Shown here in pieces: positions 56,724-64,000 of a stretch of DNA of 64,000 nucleotides. The stretch lies in NCBI RefSeq assembly GCF_003614435.1, contig NZ_CP025546.1, forward strand, positions 1,736,001 through 1,800,000. The letters run 5' to 3'. This stretch comes from Mycobacterium paragordonae (GTDB lineage: Bacteria > Actinomycetota > Actinomycetes > Mycobacteriales > Mycobacteriaceae). Under the pieces are notes generated by a model. The model was given only the letters and a program-made list of their open reading frames with translations, was not told the origin of the DNA and made no database searches. Positions within the stretch are counted from its first letter, which is position 1. Each line of letters opens with the position of its first letter. The translations under genes were made by a program, and so were the position numbers.

Positions 56724-57632
56724 TCACGTTCGGCGAAGAAAGTCCGTCGCCAGCGCGCCGACGTCGATGCCCGGAAAGCTCTCCAGGTTGTCGCTGAACA
56801 TCTTCCCCACGAATGACGGCGCGAACGGGAAGTCCGAGCCGAACGCGATGTGACCGGGCTTGGCGAACGCCAGCAGCGACGGCAGCGCCGCCGGACTCGA
56901 CGACAGCGCGGTGTCGAAATAGAAGTCCGACAGTTCCCCGAGTACAGCGAACGGGTCGCGGCCGGTATCGGCGGTAATCGCCATGGCCATCCGGTAACTG
57001 GCGTAGGGGACGAACCCGCCCGCGTGGCTGAGGATGAACGTGATGTCGGGATAACGCTGACGTATCCCGTTGCGCACCAGAAGAAAAGCCGCGCGCGTGG
57101 TGTCCAGCAGGAAATCCGTGGCCCATGGCGTAACACCGGGAACCGTCGGACCCGGTAGCTCGGCCGGGTGGACGAACACCACCGCCGCGCGCTCGTTCAG
57201 GGCGGCGAACAACGGGTCCTGCCCGTCCTCACCGAGGTACACGCCGCTGTTGTTGGCCAGCAGCACCACCCCGTCTGCCCGCAGGTCATCCAGCGCGCGG
57301 GACGCCTCTGTCACGGCCGCGTCCAGGTGGGGCAGCGGAACCGTGGCGAACAAGCCGAACTGGCCGGGATGAGTCGACACCAGTTCGGCGCCATAGTCAT
57401 TGACGTCACGAGCCAGGGCCGCCGCCGATGCCGCGGCGGGAAGAAAGGTGGTGCCGGGAGCGGACACCGAGAGGATGGCGGTGTCAACGCCGAGTTCGGC
57501 CATCGTCTGCAGCGATTCCTGCGGACTCCAGTCCGGCACGTCGCGCCCGCCGGCACCGTCGATTCCCGCCGTCCGCAACGCCTTACGGTAGAAGTCGGGA
57601 ATCATGTGGTGGTGGGTGTCGATTCGGCCCAT
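56724..57632 (-). CDS. Amidohydrolase-2 family (ACMSD-like) metal hydrolase/decarboxylase
   Basis: 302 residues, metal-dependent TIM-barrel. N-terminal metal motif is DTHHHMIPDFY (residues 5-12), a His is in VVFVHPAEL, another in FILSHAGGF, and the metal Asp is in FGSDFPF. The pattern fits the amidohydrolase-2/ACMSD branch, which decarboxylates or hydrolyses aromatic or cyclic acids. The substrate is unknown. The gene is divergent from a TetR gene 77 bp away with an 18-bp palindrome between, so it is probably that regulator's target. Confidence 0.87.
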   Translation of the reverse strand: MGRIDTHHHMIPDFYRKALRTAGIDGAGGRDVPDWSPQESLQTMAELGVDTAILSVSAPGTTFLPAAASAAALARDVNDYGAELVSTHPGQFGLFATVPLPHLDAAVTEASRALDDLRADGVVLLANNSGVYLGEDGQDPLFAALNERAAVVFVHPAELPGPTVPGVTPWATDFLLDTTRAAFLLVRNGIRQRYPDITFILSHAGGFVPYASYRMAMAITADTGRDPFAVLGELSDFYFDTALSSSPAALPSLLAFAKPGHIAFGSDFPFAPSFVGKMFSDNLESFPGIDVGALATDFLRRT

Positions 57633-57655
57633 GTACTTTCCCCCGGATATTTGTC

Positions 57656-57673
57656 CCGTAGTGATCGCTACGG
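57656..57673. promoter_or_regulatory. Candidate TetR operator, 18-bp palindrome
   Basis: CCGTAG-TGATCG-CTACGG: six-base arms are perfect, and the core GATC is also self-complementary (16 of 18 positions pair). It is 24 bp upstream of the amidohydrolase ATG and 36 bp upstream of the TetR ATG, the classic place for a divergent autorepressor. Confidence 0.6.
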
Positions 57674-57709
57674 TAATCTTGAGTGAGTTCCGGAGTCAAG
57701 GGGAGTTGC

Positions 57710-58330
57710 ATGGCCGCCAAGAAGACCGAGCGCAAGCGCAGGGCCGACGGCGAACTGTCGCGCACCCGGATCCTGGACGCAGCCACCGAGATCGCGGCCG
57801 AACGTGGCTATGAGGGCACCAGCATCGGGCTGGTCAGCGCGAAGTGCGGGTTGCCGGCCAGCTCGATCTATTGGCATTTCAAGGACAAAGACGACCTGAT
57901 CGCCGCGGTCATCGAGCGCAGCTTCGGCACCTGGCTGACCGCGTGGAACCTCGTGCCGCCGACGTCGGATACCGACCCGCAGGAGCAGATCCTGGGGCTG
58001 ACGGACAGGACCGCCAAGGTGCTGCTCGAGGCACCGGACTTCCTGCGGCTGGGGCTGATGCTGGCCCTGGAGCGCCGCCCCACCGAACCGCGGGCGAAGA
58101 CCATGTTCACCCAGGTTCGGGCGCGCGCGTTCGACCAACTCAAGGAGACGTTCCGAGCGGTTATGCCGCAGTTGACCGAGCCCCACGTGCACCAACTCGC
58201 CGCCTATGCGCTGGCCGGCGCCGACGGTCTGTTCATCGCTAAAGAACTCGGCGGTGACGCGGTCGACCTGATCGCGTTGTTCGAGTTGCACGGGCGGGCT
58301 ATCTACGAGCTCGCCCGGCAACTCACTTGA
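57710..58330 (+). CDS. TetR-family regulator
   Basis: 206 residues from ATG 57710 with an AGGGGAG ribosome binding site six bases upstream. The N-terminus is Lys/Arg-rich (AAKKTERKRRADGEL), followed by the HTH GTSIGLVSAKCGLPASSIYWHFKDKDDLIAAV. The C-terminal domain contains FLRLGLMLALERRPTEPRAKTMF. It is divergent from the amidohydrolase gene across a palindrome. It converges with fadE23, overlapping its last bases by eight. Ligand unknown. Confidence 0.88.
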   Translation: MAAKKTERKRRADGELSRTRILDAATEIAAERGYEGTSIGLVSAKCGLPASSIYWHFKDKDDLIAAVIERSFGTWLTAWNLVPPTSDTDPQEQILGLTDRTAKVLLEAPDFLRLGLMLALERRPTEPRAKTMFTQVRARAFDQLKETFRAVMPQLTEPHVHQLAAYALAGADGLFIAKELGGDAVDLIALFELHGRAIYELARQLT

Positions 58331-59525
58331 GTTCGGCGGACGACAGGCCGAGGAGCCGGCGGGCCACCACCAGCTGCTGAATCTGTTGCGTCCCTTCGAA
58401 GATGTCCAGGATCTTGGAGTCGCGGCCCCACTTCTCCAGCAGCATCTGCTCGGAATATCCGGTGGTTCCGGCCAATTCGACCGTCTTGAGGGTGACGTCG
58501 CTGGCCATCCGGCCGGCCTTGGCCTTGCTCATGGACGCTTCTTTGGAGTTGGGAATGCTGTTGTCGGCCTGCCATGCCGCGCGCAGCGACAGCAGATAGG
58601 CGGCCTCCCAGTCCGATTCCATCCGGAGGAACTCTGCGGCCGCGGCGCTCTGAACGTGTGCGGGGCGGTCGTAGTCGATCTCGACTCCAGCGTCGGTGAG
58701 GATCTTACGGATTTCCTCCAGCGCCGCGCGCCCGATACCGACGGCCATGGCGGCGACGATCGGCCGGGTGTTGTCGAAGGTCTCCATCACACCCGAGAAG
58801 CCTTTGCCGACTTCGATTTCCGGGTTGCCGAGCAGATTCTCCTTGGGGATGCGCGCGTTATCGAACCGGATAGCAGCGGTATCCGACCCCTTGATGCCGA
58901 GCTTGTGTTCGAGCCGTTCGACGGTGACACCGGGGTGCTCGCGCGGCACGATGAAGGACTTGATCGCCGCGCGGCCCTTCGACTTGTCCAGTGTCGCCCA
59001 CACCACGATGTGGGTGGCACGCGAACCGGCTGTGACATAGATCTTTTCGCCGTTGATCACATACTCGTCGCCATCGAGCTTAGCGGTGGTGGTCACCGCG
59101 GCCGAGTCGGAACCGAAGCCCGGTTCGGTGATCGCCATGGCCGCCCACACCTTGCCCAGGCGCTCGAGTTGCTCCTCGGTGGCCACCGCTGAGATCGCGG
59201 CGTTGCCCAACCCCTGATAGGGGATGGACAGCATCATCGCCACGTCGCCCCAGCTGGCCTCGAGAGTCTGCACGAGAGCAGCCATGTTCGCGCCGTTGTG
59301 GTTGTCGTCCTTCTTGTCGCTGCCGCGCAGCTCACCGGCGCCGGCGAAGCTGAACGACTCGGACGCGCCCTCGAAAAGGTTGATCAGCGTGTCGAGTTCG
59401 ACCGGGTAGGCGTGCTCCCGAAGGTCGTACTTGCGGGCGATGGGCCGTACCAGCTCGGCGACGCCCTGATGGGTCTTGGTGACTACCGCCTGCAGCTTGC
59501 CCGGCAGCTCGAGATTGATTGCCAT
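58323..59525 (-). CDS. fadE23: Acyl-CoA dehydrogenase FadE23
   Basis: 400 residues, ACAD fold. FAD region AITEPGFGSDSAAVTTTAK, the YVINGEKIYVTAGSRATH strand pair, and the C-terminal DIFEGTQQIQQLVVARRLLG motif, whose FEGT holds the usual catalytic Glu. It dehydrogenates an acyl-CoA to the enoyl-CoA with FAD. It lies 30 bp after fadE24 on the same strand; the M. tuberculosis pair is proposed to form a heterotetramer (from memory). The substrate may be a long-chain or sterol side-chain acyl-CoA. Size and neighbours match Rv3140. Confidence 0.93.
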   Translation of the reverse strand: MAINLELPGKLQAVVTKTHQGVAELVRPIARKYDLREHAYPVELDTLINLFEGASESFSFAGAGELRGSDKKDDNHNGANMAALVQTLEASWGDVAMMLSIPYQGLGNAAISAVATEEQLERLGKVWAAMAITEPGFGSDSAAVTTTAKLDGDEYVINGEKIYVTAGSRATHIVVWATLDKSKGRAAIKSFIVPREHPGVTVERLEHKLGIKGSDTAAIRFDNARIPKENLLGNPEIEVGKGFSGVMETFDNTRPIVAAMAVGIGRAALEEIRKILTDAGVEIDYDRPAHVQSAAAAEFLRMESDWEAAYLLSLRAAWQADNSIPNSKEASMSKAKAGRMASDVTLKTVELAGTTGYSEQMLLEKWGRDSKILDIFEGTQQIQQLVVARRLLGLSSAELK

Positions 59526-59555
59526 GATTGCTCTTTCGCTGTTGACGTATACGAG

Positions 59556-60947
59556 TTAGATGACGACTACACCCTCGGCCACGCCGATGGCCCGCAGATC
59601 GCGGTACCAGCGCTCGACCGGGTGTTCCTTGGTGAAGCCGTGGCCGCCGAGCAGCTGCACGCCGTCCAGGCCGATCTGCATGCCCTTGTCGGACGCAAAT
59701 CGCTTGGCCAGCGCCGCTTCCCGGGCGAACGCCAGGCCTTGCTCGGCCCGGGACGCGCCGCGCCAGGTGATCAGCCGCAGTCCGTCCAGCTCGATGGCGA
59801 TGTTGGCGCACATGAAAGCCACCGCCTGGCGACGCGCGATCGGCTCGCCGAAGGCTTCGCGTTCCTTCACATAGGGGACGACGTAGTCGAGCACCGCGTG
59901 CGAGGTGCCGACAGCCAGTGCCGCCCAGCCCAGCCGGGCCAGTGCGATCGCCTCGGAGTAGTCCTCGTCACTGGCCGCGTCTTCACCCAGCCGGGCGTGC
60001 AGCGGCACCGAAACGCCGTTCAGCTCAACCTGTCCGAGCGCCGCGGCGCGGATTCCCATGCTCGGGTCCGCCTTGACGGACAGGCCCTGGGCGGAGGATT
60101 CGACGATGAACAACGCCGGCTTGCCGTTGAGCTGGGCGGCGACGATGAACAACTCGGCGTCGGCCGCGGCCGGCACCAGCGACTTAACGCCGTCGAGGCG
60201 GTAGCCGGACGGGGTGCGCACCGCGGTGGTCCGCAGCCGCGTCGGGTCGAAGAGCGGGTGCGGCTCGGCGATGGCCACGCAGGCCTGCGGGACGCTTTCG
60301 CCGGCGAACTCCCGCAGGTACGTCGCCTGCTGATCGGCGCTGCCCCAATGGGTCAGCGCCGCCGCGACGCCGCCGGGCGCCAGGATGGGCAGCGCCTGAC
60401 CCATGTCGCCGTAGGCCAGCGCCTCGGCCACCAGCACGTTGGTCACCGCGGAGCGGTGCTCGGCGATGCCGTCGAAGTCCTCGGGGATGTTGATCGCGGT
60501 AATGCCCAGTTCGGCGGCCTTGGCGATCAGGCCGGCGGGGTAGGTCGCGGCCTCGTCGGCGTCGTGGGCCGCCGGGCGCAGGATCTCCGCGGCGAATTCC
60601 TCGACGGTTTCCACGATCAGTCTCTGATCGTCGTCAGGGGTGAGGTCGAAGTAGTTCTTGCCGCTCGACTTCAGCCGGGTCGGCGTGCCGCGCAGGCTCT
60701 GCACCCGCTTGAACTGCCGACCGGCGGCGGCGGTGGTGGAGAACACCTGTTTGGTGCCATAGCGCAGCGTCCGGTTGAGCGGCTCGCGCAGGTTGTACTT
60801 GTCCAGGAAATCCTGGCCGACCAGCGGCGTCAGCAACGCGATGGCGATGTCGACGCCGGTGCGCTTGTGCGGTTTCATGCCGATGGTCGTCTGGGGGTCA
60901 CGCCGCTTCTTGGAGCGGCTGCCGGAAGCAGGAAGTGTGTCGGTCAT
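59556..60947 (-). CDS. fadE24: Acyl-CoA dehydrogenase FadE24
   Basis: 463 residues, ACAD fold with an N-terminal extension of about 70 residues (TLPASGSRSKKRRDPQTTIGMKPHKR...). FAD-binding ITAINIPEDFDGIAEHRSAV and GVQLLGGHGFTKEHPVERWYRDLRAIGVAEGVVV are recognisable, but the catalytic-type YEGT/FEGT motif is absent at the C-terminus. It is therefore likely the non-catalytic partner of FadE23 in an alpha2-beta2 complex, the arrangement known for other mycobacterial FadE pairs. A perfect palindrome lies 39-60 bp upstream. Matches Rv3139. Confidence 0.92.
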   Translation of the reverse strand: MTDTLPASGSRSKKRRDPQTTIGMKPHKRTGVDIAIALLTPLVGQDFLDKYNLREPLNRTLRYGTKQVFSTTAAAGRQFKRVQSLRGTPTRLKSSGKNYFDLTPDDDQRLIVETVEEFAAEILRPAAHDADEAATYPAGLIAKAAELGITAINIPEDFDGIAEHRSAVTNVLVAEALAYGDMGQALPILAPGGVAAALTHWGSADQQATYLREFAGESVPQACVAIAEPHPLFDPTRLRTTAVRTPSGYRLDGVKSLVPAAADAELFIVAAQLNGKPALFIVESSAQGLSVKADPSMGIRAAALGQVELNGVSVPLHARLGEDAASDEDYSEAIALARLGWAALAVGTSHAVLDYVVPYVKEREAFGEPIARRQAVAFMCANIAIELDGLRLITWRGASRAEQGLAFAREAALAKRFASDKGMQIGLDGVQLLGGHGFTKEHPVERWYRDLRAIGVAEGVVVI

Positions 60948-60985
60948 ATCAGCAGCCTCTGTCGTTGGGGCGATGCGAATAACCG

Positions 60986-61007
60986 TATCTTACTCCGGAG
61001 TAAGATA
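60986..61007. promoter_or_regulatory. Perfect 22-bp palindrome upstream of fadE24
   Basis: TATCTTACTCCGGAGTAAGATA reads identically on both strands. It lies 39-60 bp upstream of the fadE24 ATG, within the 75-bp gap after the hisN stop. No T-tract follows it, so it is better explained as an operator (TetR-like) than a terminator. The core TTACT-N4-AGTAA does not match the KstR or KstR2 consensus as I know them. Confidence 0.65.
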
Positions 61008-61022
61008 GATGGCACGTGTTAG

Positions 61023-61811
61023 CTAGTTCACAGCCGGTCGCAGCCGATCCAGCACGCGCTCGTGCAGCAGTCCGTTGGTCGCGACCGCGCTGCCGCCGTG
61101 CGGGCCCGCGGTGCCGTCGAGGCTGGTGAACCGCCCACCCGCTTCGTGCACCAGAACGTCGAGGGCGGCCAGATCCCAGACCGACACCTCGGGTTCGGCG
61201 GCGATGTCCACCGCGCCTTCGGCAAGCAGGCAGTAGGACAGAAAGTCGCCGTAGGCCCGCACCCGCCAGACGGAATCGGTGAGATCGATGAATTGCCCGC
61301 GCAGCCCGAGCGCGGCCCAGCCGGTCAAGCTGGAGAACGACAGGCTCGCCGAATCCAGTTCTGCCACAGCCGAAACCGACAATCGTCTGGACTGAGCGCC
61401 GGCTACCGACGCGAACGCGCCCTGCCCGCGCGCCGCCCACCACCGTCGCTGCAGGGCGGGGGCGCTCACCACTCCGACGACCGGGATGCCGTCCTCGAGT
61501 AGTGCGATGAGGCTGGCCCACACCGGAACTCCGCGCACGAAGTTCTTGGTGCCGTCGATCGGATCGATGATCCACTGCCGGCCGTGCCAAGTCGTGGTTC
61601 CGCCGAACTCCTCGCCCAGGACGCTGTCGCCGGGCCGCCCGCCGGCGATCGCGTCCCGCAGTTCGGTCTCCACGGCTTCATCGGCGTCGGTCACCGGGGT
61701 CAGGTCGGGTTTGGTGTCGACGCGCAGGTCGAGTGCGCCGAAGCGGGCGCGGGTCAGCTCGTCCGCCCGGTCGGCCAGCTCCAGCGCGAACTGCAGATCG
61801 GTCTGGTTCAC
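61023..61811 (-). CDS. hisN: HisN-type inositol-monophosphatase-family phosphatase
   Basis: 262 residues, Mg-dependent phosphatase fold. Motifs: GEEFGG (metal Glu), [17 protein letters not shown] (Asp-Pro-x-Asp-Gly-Thr) and [16 protein letters not shown] (third metal Asp). The M. tuberculosis homologue Rv3137 is reported as the histidinol-phosphate phosphatase (from memory), the final phosphatase step of histidine biosynthesis; motifs alone would also allow an inositol or 3'-phosphoadenosine phosphatase. It sits between fadE24 and the small membrane protein gene. Confidence 0.85.
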   Translation of the reverse strand: MNQTDLQFALELADRADELTRARFGALDLRVDTKPDLTPVTDADEAVETELRDAIAGGRPGDSVLGEEFGGTTTWHGRQWIIDPIDGTKNFVRGVPVWASLIALLEDGIPVVGVVSAPALQRRWWAARGQGAFASVAGAQSRRLSVSAVAELDSASLSFSSLTGWAALGLRGQFIDLTDSVWRVRAYGDFLSYCLLAEGAVDIAAEPEVSVWDLAALDVLVHEAGGRFTSLDGTAGPHGGSAVATNGLLHERVLDRLRPAVN

Positions 61812-61834
61812 GCCAGCAGTCCTACCATGGCCAG

Positions 61835-62203
61835 ATGTGGGAATTCATGGTGCTGCTCCTGCTGGTGGCGGTGCTGGTGGTGTTTCTGGCGCCGCGGTTC
61901 ATCCGTCCCGGCCCGCGCGGTGCCCTGGCCAGCGGCACGCTGCTGGTCACCGGAGTCAGCTCGCGGGCCGCCGATGACCCCGACGCTGATGCGGGCGAGC
62001 AGTTCGTCACCATCTCCGGCGTCATCAACGGACCCACCGTCAACGAGCATGCGGTATATCGGCGCATGGTCGTCACCGCAGACCAGTGGCCGGTCACCGG
62101 CCAGCAGTTCCCCGTCGTGTATTCGCCGAATAACCCGGACAACTGGAACTTCGCGCCCCCCGAGCCGCCCGGGCCCGCGCCGCCCGAGCCGCTGGACGAC
62201 TGA
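61835..62203 (+). CDS. Small membrane protein, unknown function
   Basis: 122 residues from ATG 61835. One N-terminal membrane helix ([20 protein letters not shown]) is followed by a soluble domain with [31 protein letters not shown] strands and a Pro-rich tail ([15 protein letters not shown]). Divergent from hisN across 23 bp and convergent with the PPE gene four bases downstream. I do not recognise the family. Confidence 0.7.
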   Translation: MWEFMVLLLLVAVLVVFLAPRFIRPGPRGALASGTLLVTGVSSRAADDPDADAGEQFVTISGVINGPTVNEHAVYRRMVVTADQWPVTGQQFPVVYSPNNPDNWNFAPPEPPGPAPPEPLDD

Positions 62204-62207
62204 TGCG

Positions 62208-63263
62208 TCAGCCGACCGCGGGCGACGGCCACATCACCCGCAGCCGGCGTCCGTACCGGGGCACCACGATCGACGCCCGGGATGCTCTCAGCCCAGGCAC
62301 TCCCGGCACGCCCAGCCCGGAGCCGGCCGGCTCGGCGGTCCCGGCGAAACTCGGCAGCGCACCCCGCAACGGCGCGCTGGACGGCCCGGCCCAGCTTGCC
62401 GGTACCGACATCGAGCCGACCGTGCTGGCTCGCGACAGTGTCGCGGTCACCTGACCCAGGGCGGTCCCGGCGCGGACCACGGACGCGCTCGCCTGGGGCG
62501 CGGGGGCAACGACGGCTGTCTCCGCGGTCAGCGCGGGCAACATGCCCAGCTTGTCCTCGGCTCCGATGACTCCGCATGCGGTCAGATCGAGTTTGGCGGT
62601 GCAGCCGATCGCGGTGCCCACGACGCGGATCTCGTCGAACACGGTGACATCGAGATAGAACAACGACGACGGGTCGAGCGCCGTGTACAGCGCCTGCAGC
62701 GACCGGTCGGCGGTGGACGAGCCTTGCGCGGCGGCGGTGCCAACAGAACGTGGTGAGGTGAACGGCGTCAGCTCCGATGCCGCGGCGGAGCCGGCCGCGT
62801 ACCCGTACATCGCGGCGGCGTCCTGCGCCCAGTACTCGGCGTATTGCGCCTCGGTGGCGGCGATCGCCGCGGTGTTCTGGCCGAAGAAATTCGTGGCGAT
62901 CAGCGCCGCCAGCTGGACACGGTTGGTCGCGACCACCGGCGGTGGCACCGTCATAGCGTGCGCCAACTCGTAGGCGGCCGCCGCCGCCCGGACCTGCATG
63001 GCGGTCTGCCGCGTCTGCCCGCCGGTGGCCTGCAGCCAGGCCAGGTAAGGGACGGCGGCCGCCGCCATCGCCGCCGACGCCGGCCCTTGCCAGTGCAACG
63101 CGGTCAAAGTCGAAAGCACCGATTGACAACTCAGGGCCGTGGTTTCCAGCTCCGCGGCCAGCGAGTCCCAGCTTGCGGCGGCCGCGAGCAACGACCCGGA
63201 TCCGGGGCCGCTGTACATCCGCCCGGAGTTCACCTCCGGCGGCAGGAAAGCGAAATCGGTCAT
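62208..63263 (-). CDS. PPE-SVP family protein, PPE51-like
   Basis: 351 residues. PPE domain 1-180 with the [14 protein letters not shown] start, HWQG and [32 protein letters not shown]. The SVP motif GSMSVPASW lies near the C-terminus, which ends in [17 protein letters not shown] like PPE51. PPE51 in M. tuberculosis is implicated in outer-membrane nutrient uptake (from memory). It occupies the Rv3136 position next to hisN. The gene starts by overlapping the stop of the upstream PPE gene by four bases, so the pair is coexpressed. Confidence 0.88.
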   Translation of the reverse strand: MTDFAFLPPEVNSGRMYSGPGSGSLLAAAASWDSLAAELETTALSCQSVLSTLTALHWQGPASAAMAAAAVPYLAWLQATGGQTRQTAMQVRAAAAAYELAHAMTVPPPVVATNRVQLAALIATNFFGQNTAAIAATEAQYAEYWAQDAAAMYGYAAGSAAASELTPFTSPRSVGTAAAQGSSTADRSLQALYTALDPSSLFYLDVTVFDEIRVVGTAIGCTAKLDLTACGVIGAEDKLGMLPALTAETAVVAPAPQASASVVRAGTALGQVTATLSRASTVGSMSVPASWAGPSSAPLRGALPSFAGTAEPAGSGLGVPGVPGLRASRASIVVPRYGRRLRVMWPSPAVG

Positions 63264-64000
63264 CCAGCGGCCGGCGGGCGCGCCATCACGGTCAGCCGGG
63301 CACCGTACCGCGGCGGGGCTCCGGCACCTCGCGCCGACGTCCCGGCCGGCAATCCGGGATAGCCGGGGTACCCGGACACCACCGCGTCCTCGGTCCCCGG
63401 AATCACGGTGAACCCGGCCGGTTCCAGCGCCGAGAACCGGCTCGTCGATGGTGCGGCCCAGCTGGCCGGCACCGACATCTGCCCGATCGTGCCGGCCCGG
63501 CTTAGGGTCGCGGTGACATTACCCAGACCCGCGCCGACGACCGGTGGCGGCGGCACCGCGGCGGCTACGGGGGCGACCTCGGACGCCAGCGCCGCGCCCG
63601 CCTTGGGGAGCACGCCCAGGTTGTTCTCGACGCCGATGACCCCGGCCGCGAACGCCTCCAGGTAGTACGTGGAGTTGATCGACGTGCCGACGGCCGCGAT
63701 GACATCCAGCGCGGTCAGATCGTCGGGGATGATCGATCCGGTCAGTGACTGCAGTCCCTGGGTCGCCGCATCGATCAACTGCGACACCGGGTCTGACGCG
63801 GCGGCGCTCGCGTTGGCCTGGCTGACCGCCGCCTGTTGAGCGGCTACCCCGGTCTGGTTGGCCGTCTGCGCGGGGGAGGAGAACTGCGGCAACAGCTGGG
63901 TCAGCGCCTGCGACGACGCGGCATAGCCGTACATGGCGGCGGCGTCCTGGGCCCAGTAGTCGGCGTACTGCGCTTCGGTGGCAGCGATGGCTGCGGTGTT
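63260..64000 (-). CDS. PPE-SVP family protein, C-terminal part (cut by window edge)
   Basis: The frame runs off the right edge; 246 codons are visible. It contains [27 protein letters not shown], the SVP motif GQMSVPASW and a C-terminal [18 protein letters not shown], closer to the M. tuberculosis PPE51 tail than the neighbouring copy. Probably a tandem paralogue of the 62208-63263 gene. Confidence 0.85.
   Translation of the reverse strand, partial: NTAAIAATEAQYADYWAQDAAAMYGYAASSQALTQLLPQFSSPAQTANQTGVAAQQAAVSQANASAAASDPVSQLIDAATQGLQSLTGSIIPDDLTALDVIAAVGTSINSTYYLEAFAAGVIGVENNLGVLPKAGAALASEVAPVAAAVPPPPVVGAGLGNVTATLSRAGTIGQMSVPASWAAPSTSRFSALEPAGFTVIPGTEDAVVSGYPGYPGLPAGTSARGAGAPPRYGARLTVMARPPAAG

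Overview
The window is high-GC DNA from a slow-growing mycobacterium. The evidence is a PE_PGRS gene (PE_PGRS expansion is typical of slow growers with an ESX-5 secretion system), three PPE genes, a complete nuoA-N operon, a 13E12-type HNH gene and many FadE/TetR genes. Gene order from memory matches the Mycobacterium tuberculosis block Rv3169 to Rv3135, read in the opposite orientation, with several insertions and losses. The species cannot be fixed from this sequence.

Layout. 0-3 kb: an Rv3169-like gene (cut by the left edge) and an Rv3168-like kinase-fold gene, divergent from a TetR regulator and a short-chain dehydrogenase, with a palindromic operator between them. 3-7 kb: a DUF222/HNH (13E12) gene and two abutting head-to-tail copies of a 1,368-bp insertion sequence. 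7-11.2 kb: a five-gene DUF4129 / small membrane protein / MoxR / DUF58 / membrane protein operon. 11.3-26.7 kb: the 14-gene nuo operon for respiratory complex I on the minus strand. 26.9-37 kb: one giant 3,356-codon PE_PGRS gene ending in a seven-repeat YVTN beta-propeller, divergent from a PPE52-like gene.

38.6-47.6 kb: an atypical receiver-domain gene, then ten tightly packed minus-strand genes: ring-cleavage-type dioxygenase, alpha/beta hydrolase, CoA-transferase, HMG-CoA-lyase family, TetR, acyl-CoA dehydrogenase, phosphotransferase, DUF6285, NTF2-like and YceI. This looks like a catabolic operon and has an AT-rich inverted repeat at its head. 47.8-53.8 kb, plus strand: the most unusual cassette, a cytochrome P450, a gluconate-dehydrogenase-subunit-3-like/sulfotransferase fusion, and an aminotransferase/GMC-oxidoreductase fusion. 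Together they suggest hydroxylation, alcohol oxidation, transamination and sulfation of an unknown, probably lipophilic, substrate.

53.8-64 kb: conserved core with two medium-chain reductases (one FadB4), an aldo/keto reductase, an amidohydrolase divergent from a TetR across a palindrome, FadE23 and FadE24 behind a perfect 22-bp palindrome, a HisN-type phosphatase, a small membrane protein, and two overlapping PPE-SVP genes, the last cut by the right edge. I found no tRNA, rRNA, CRISPR array or riboswitch.
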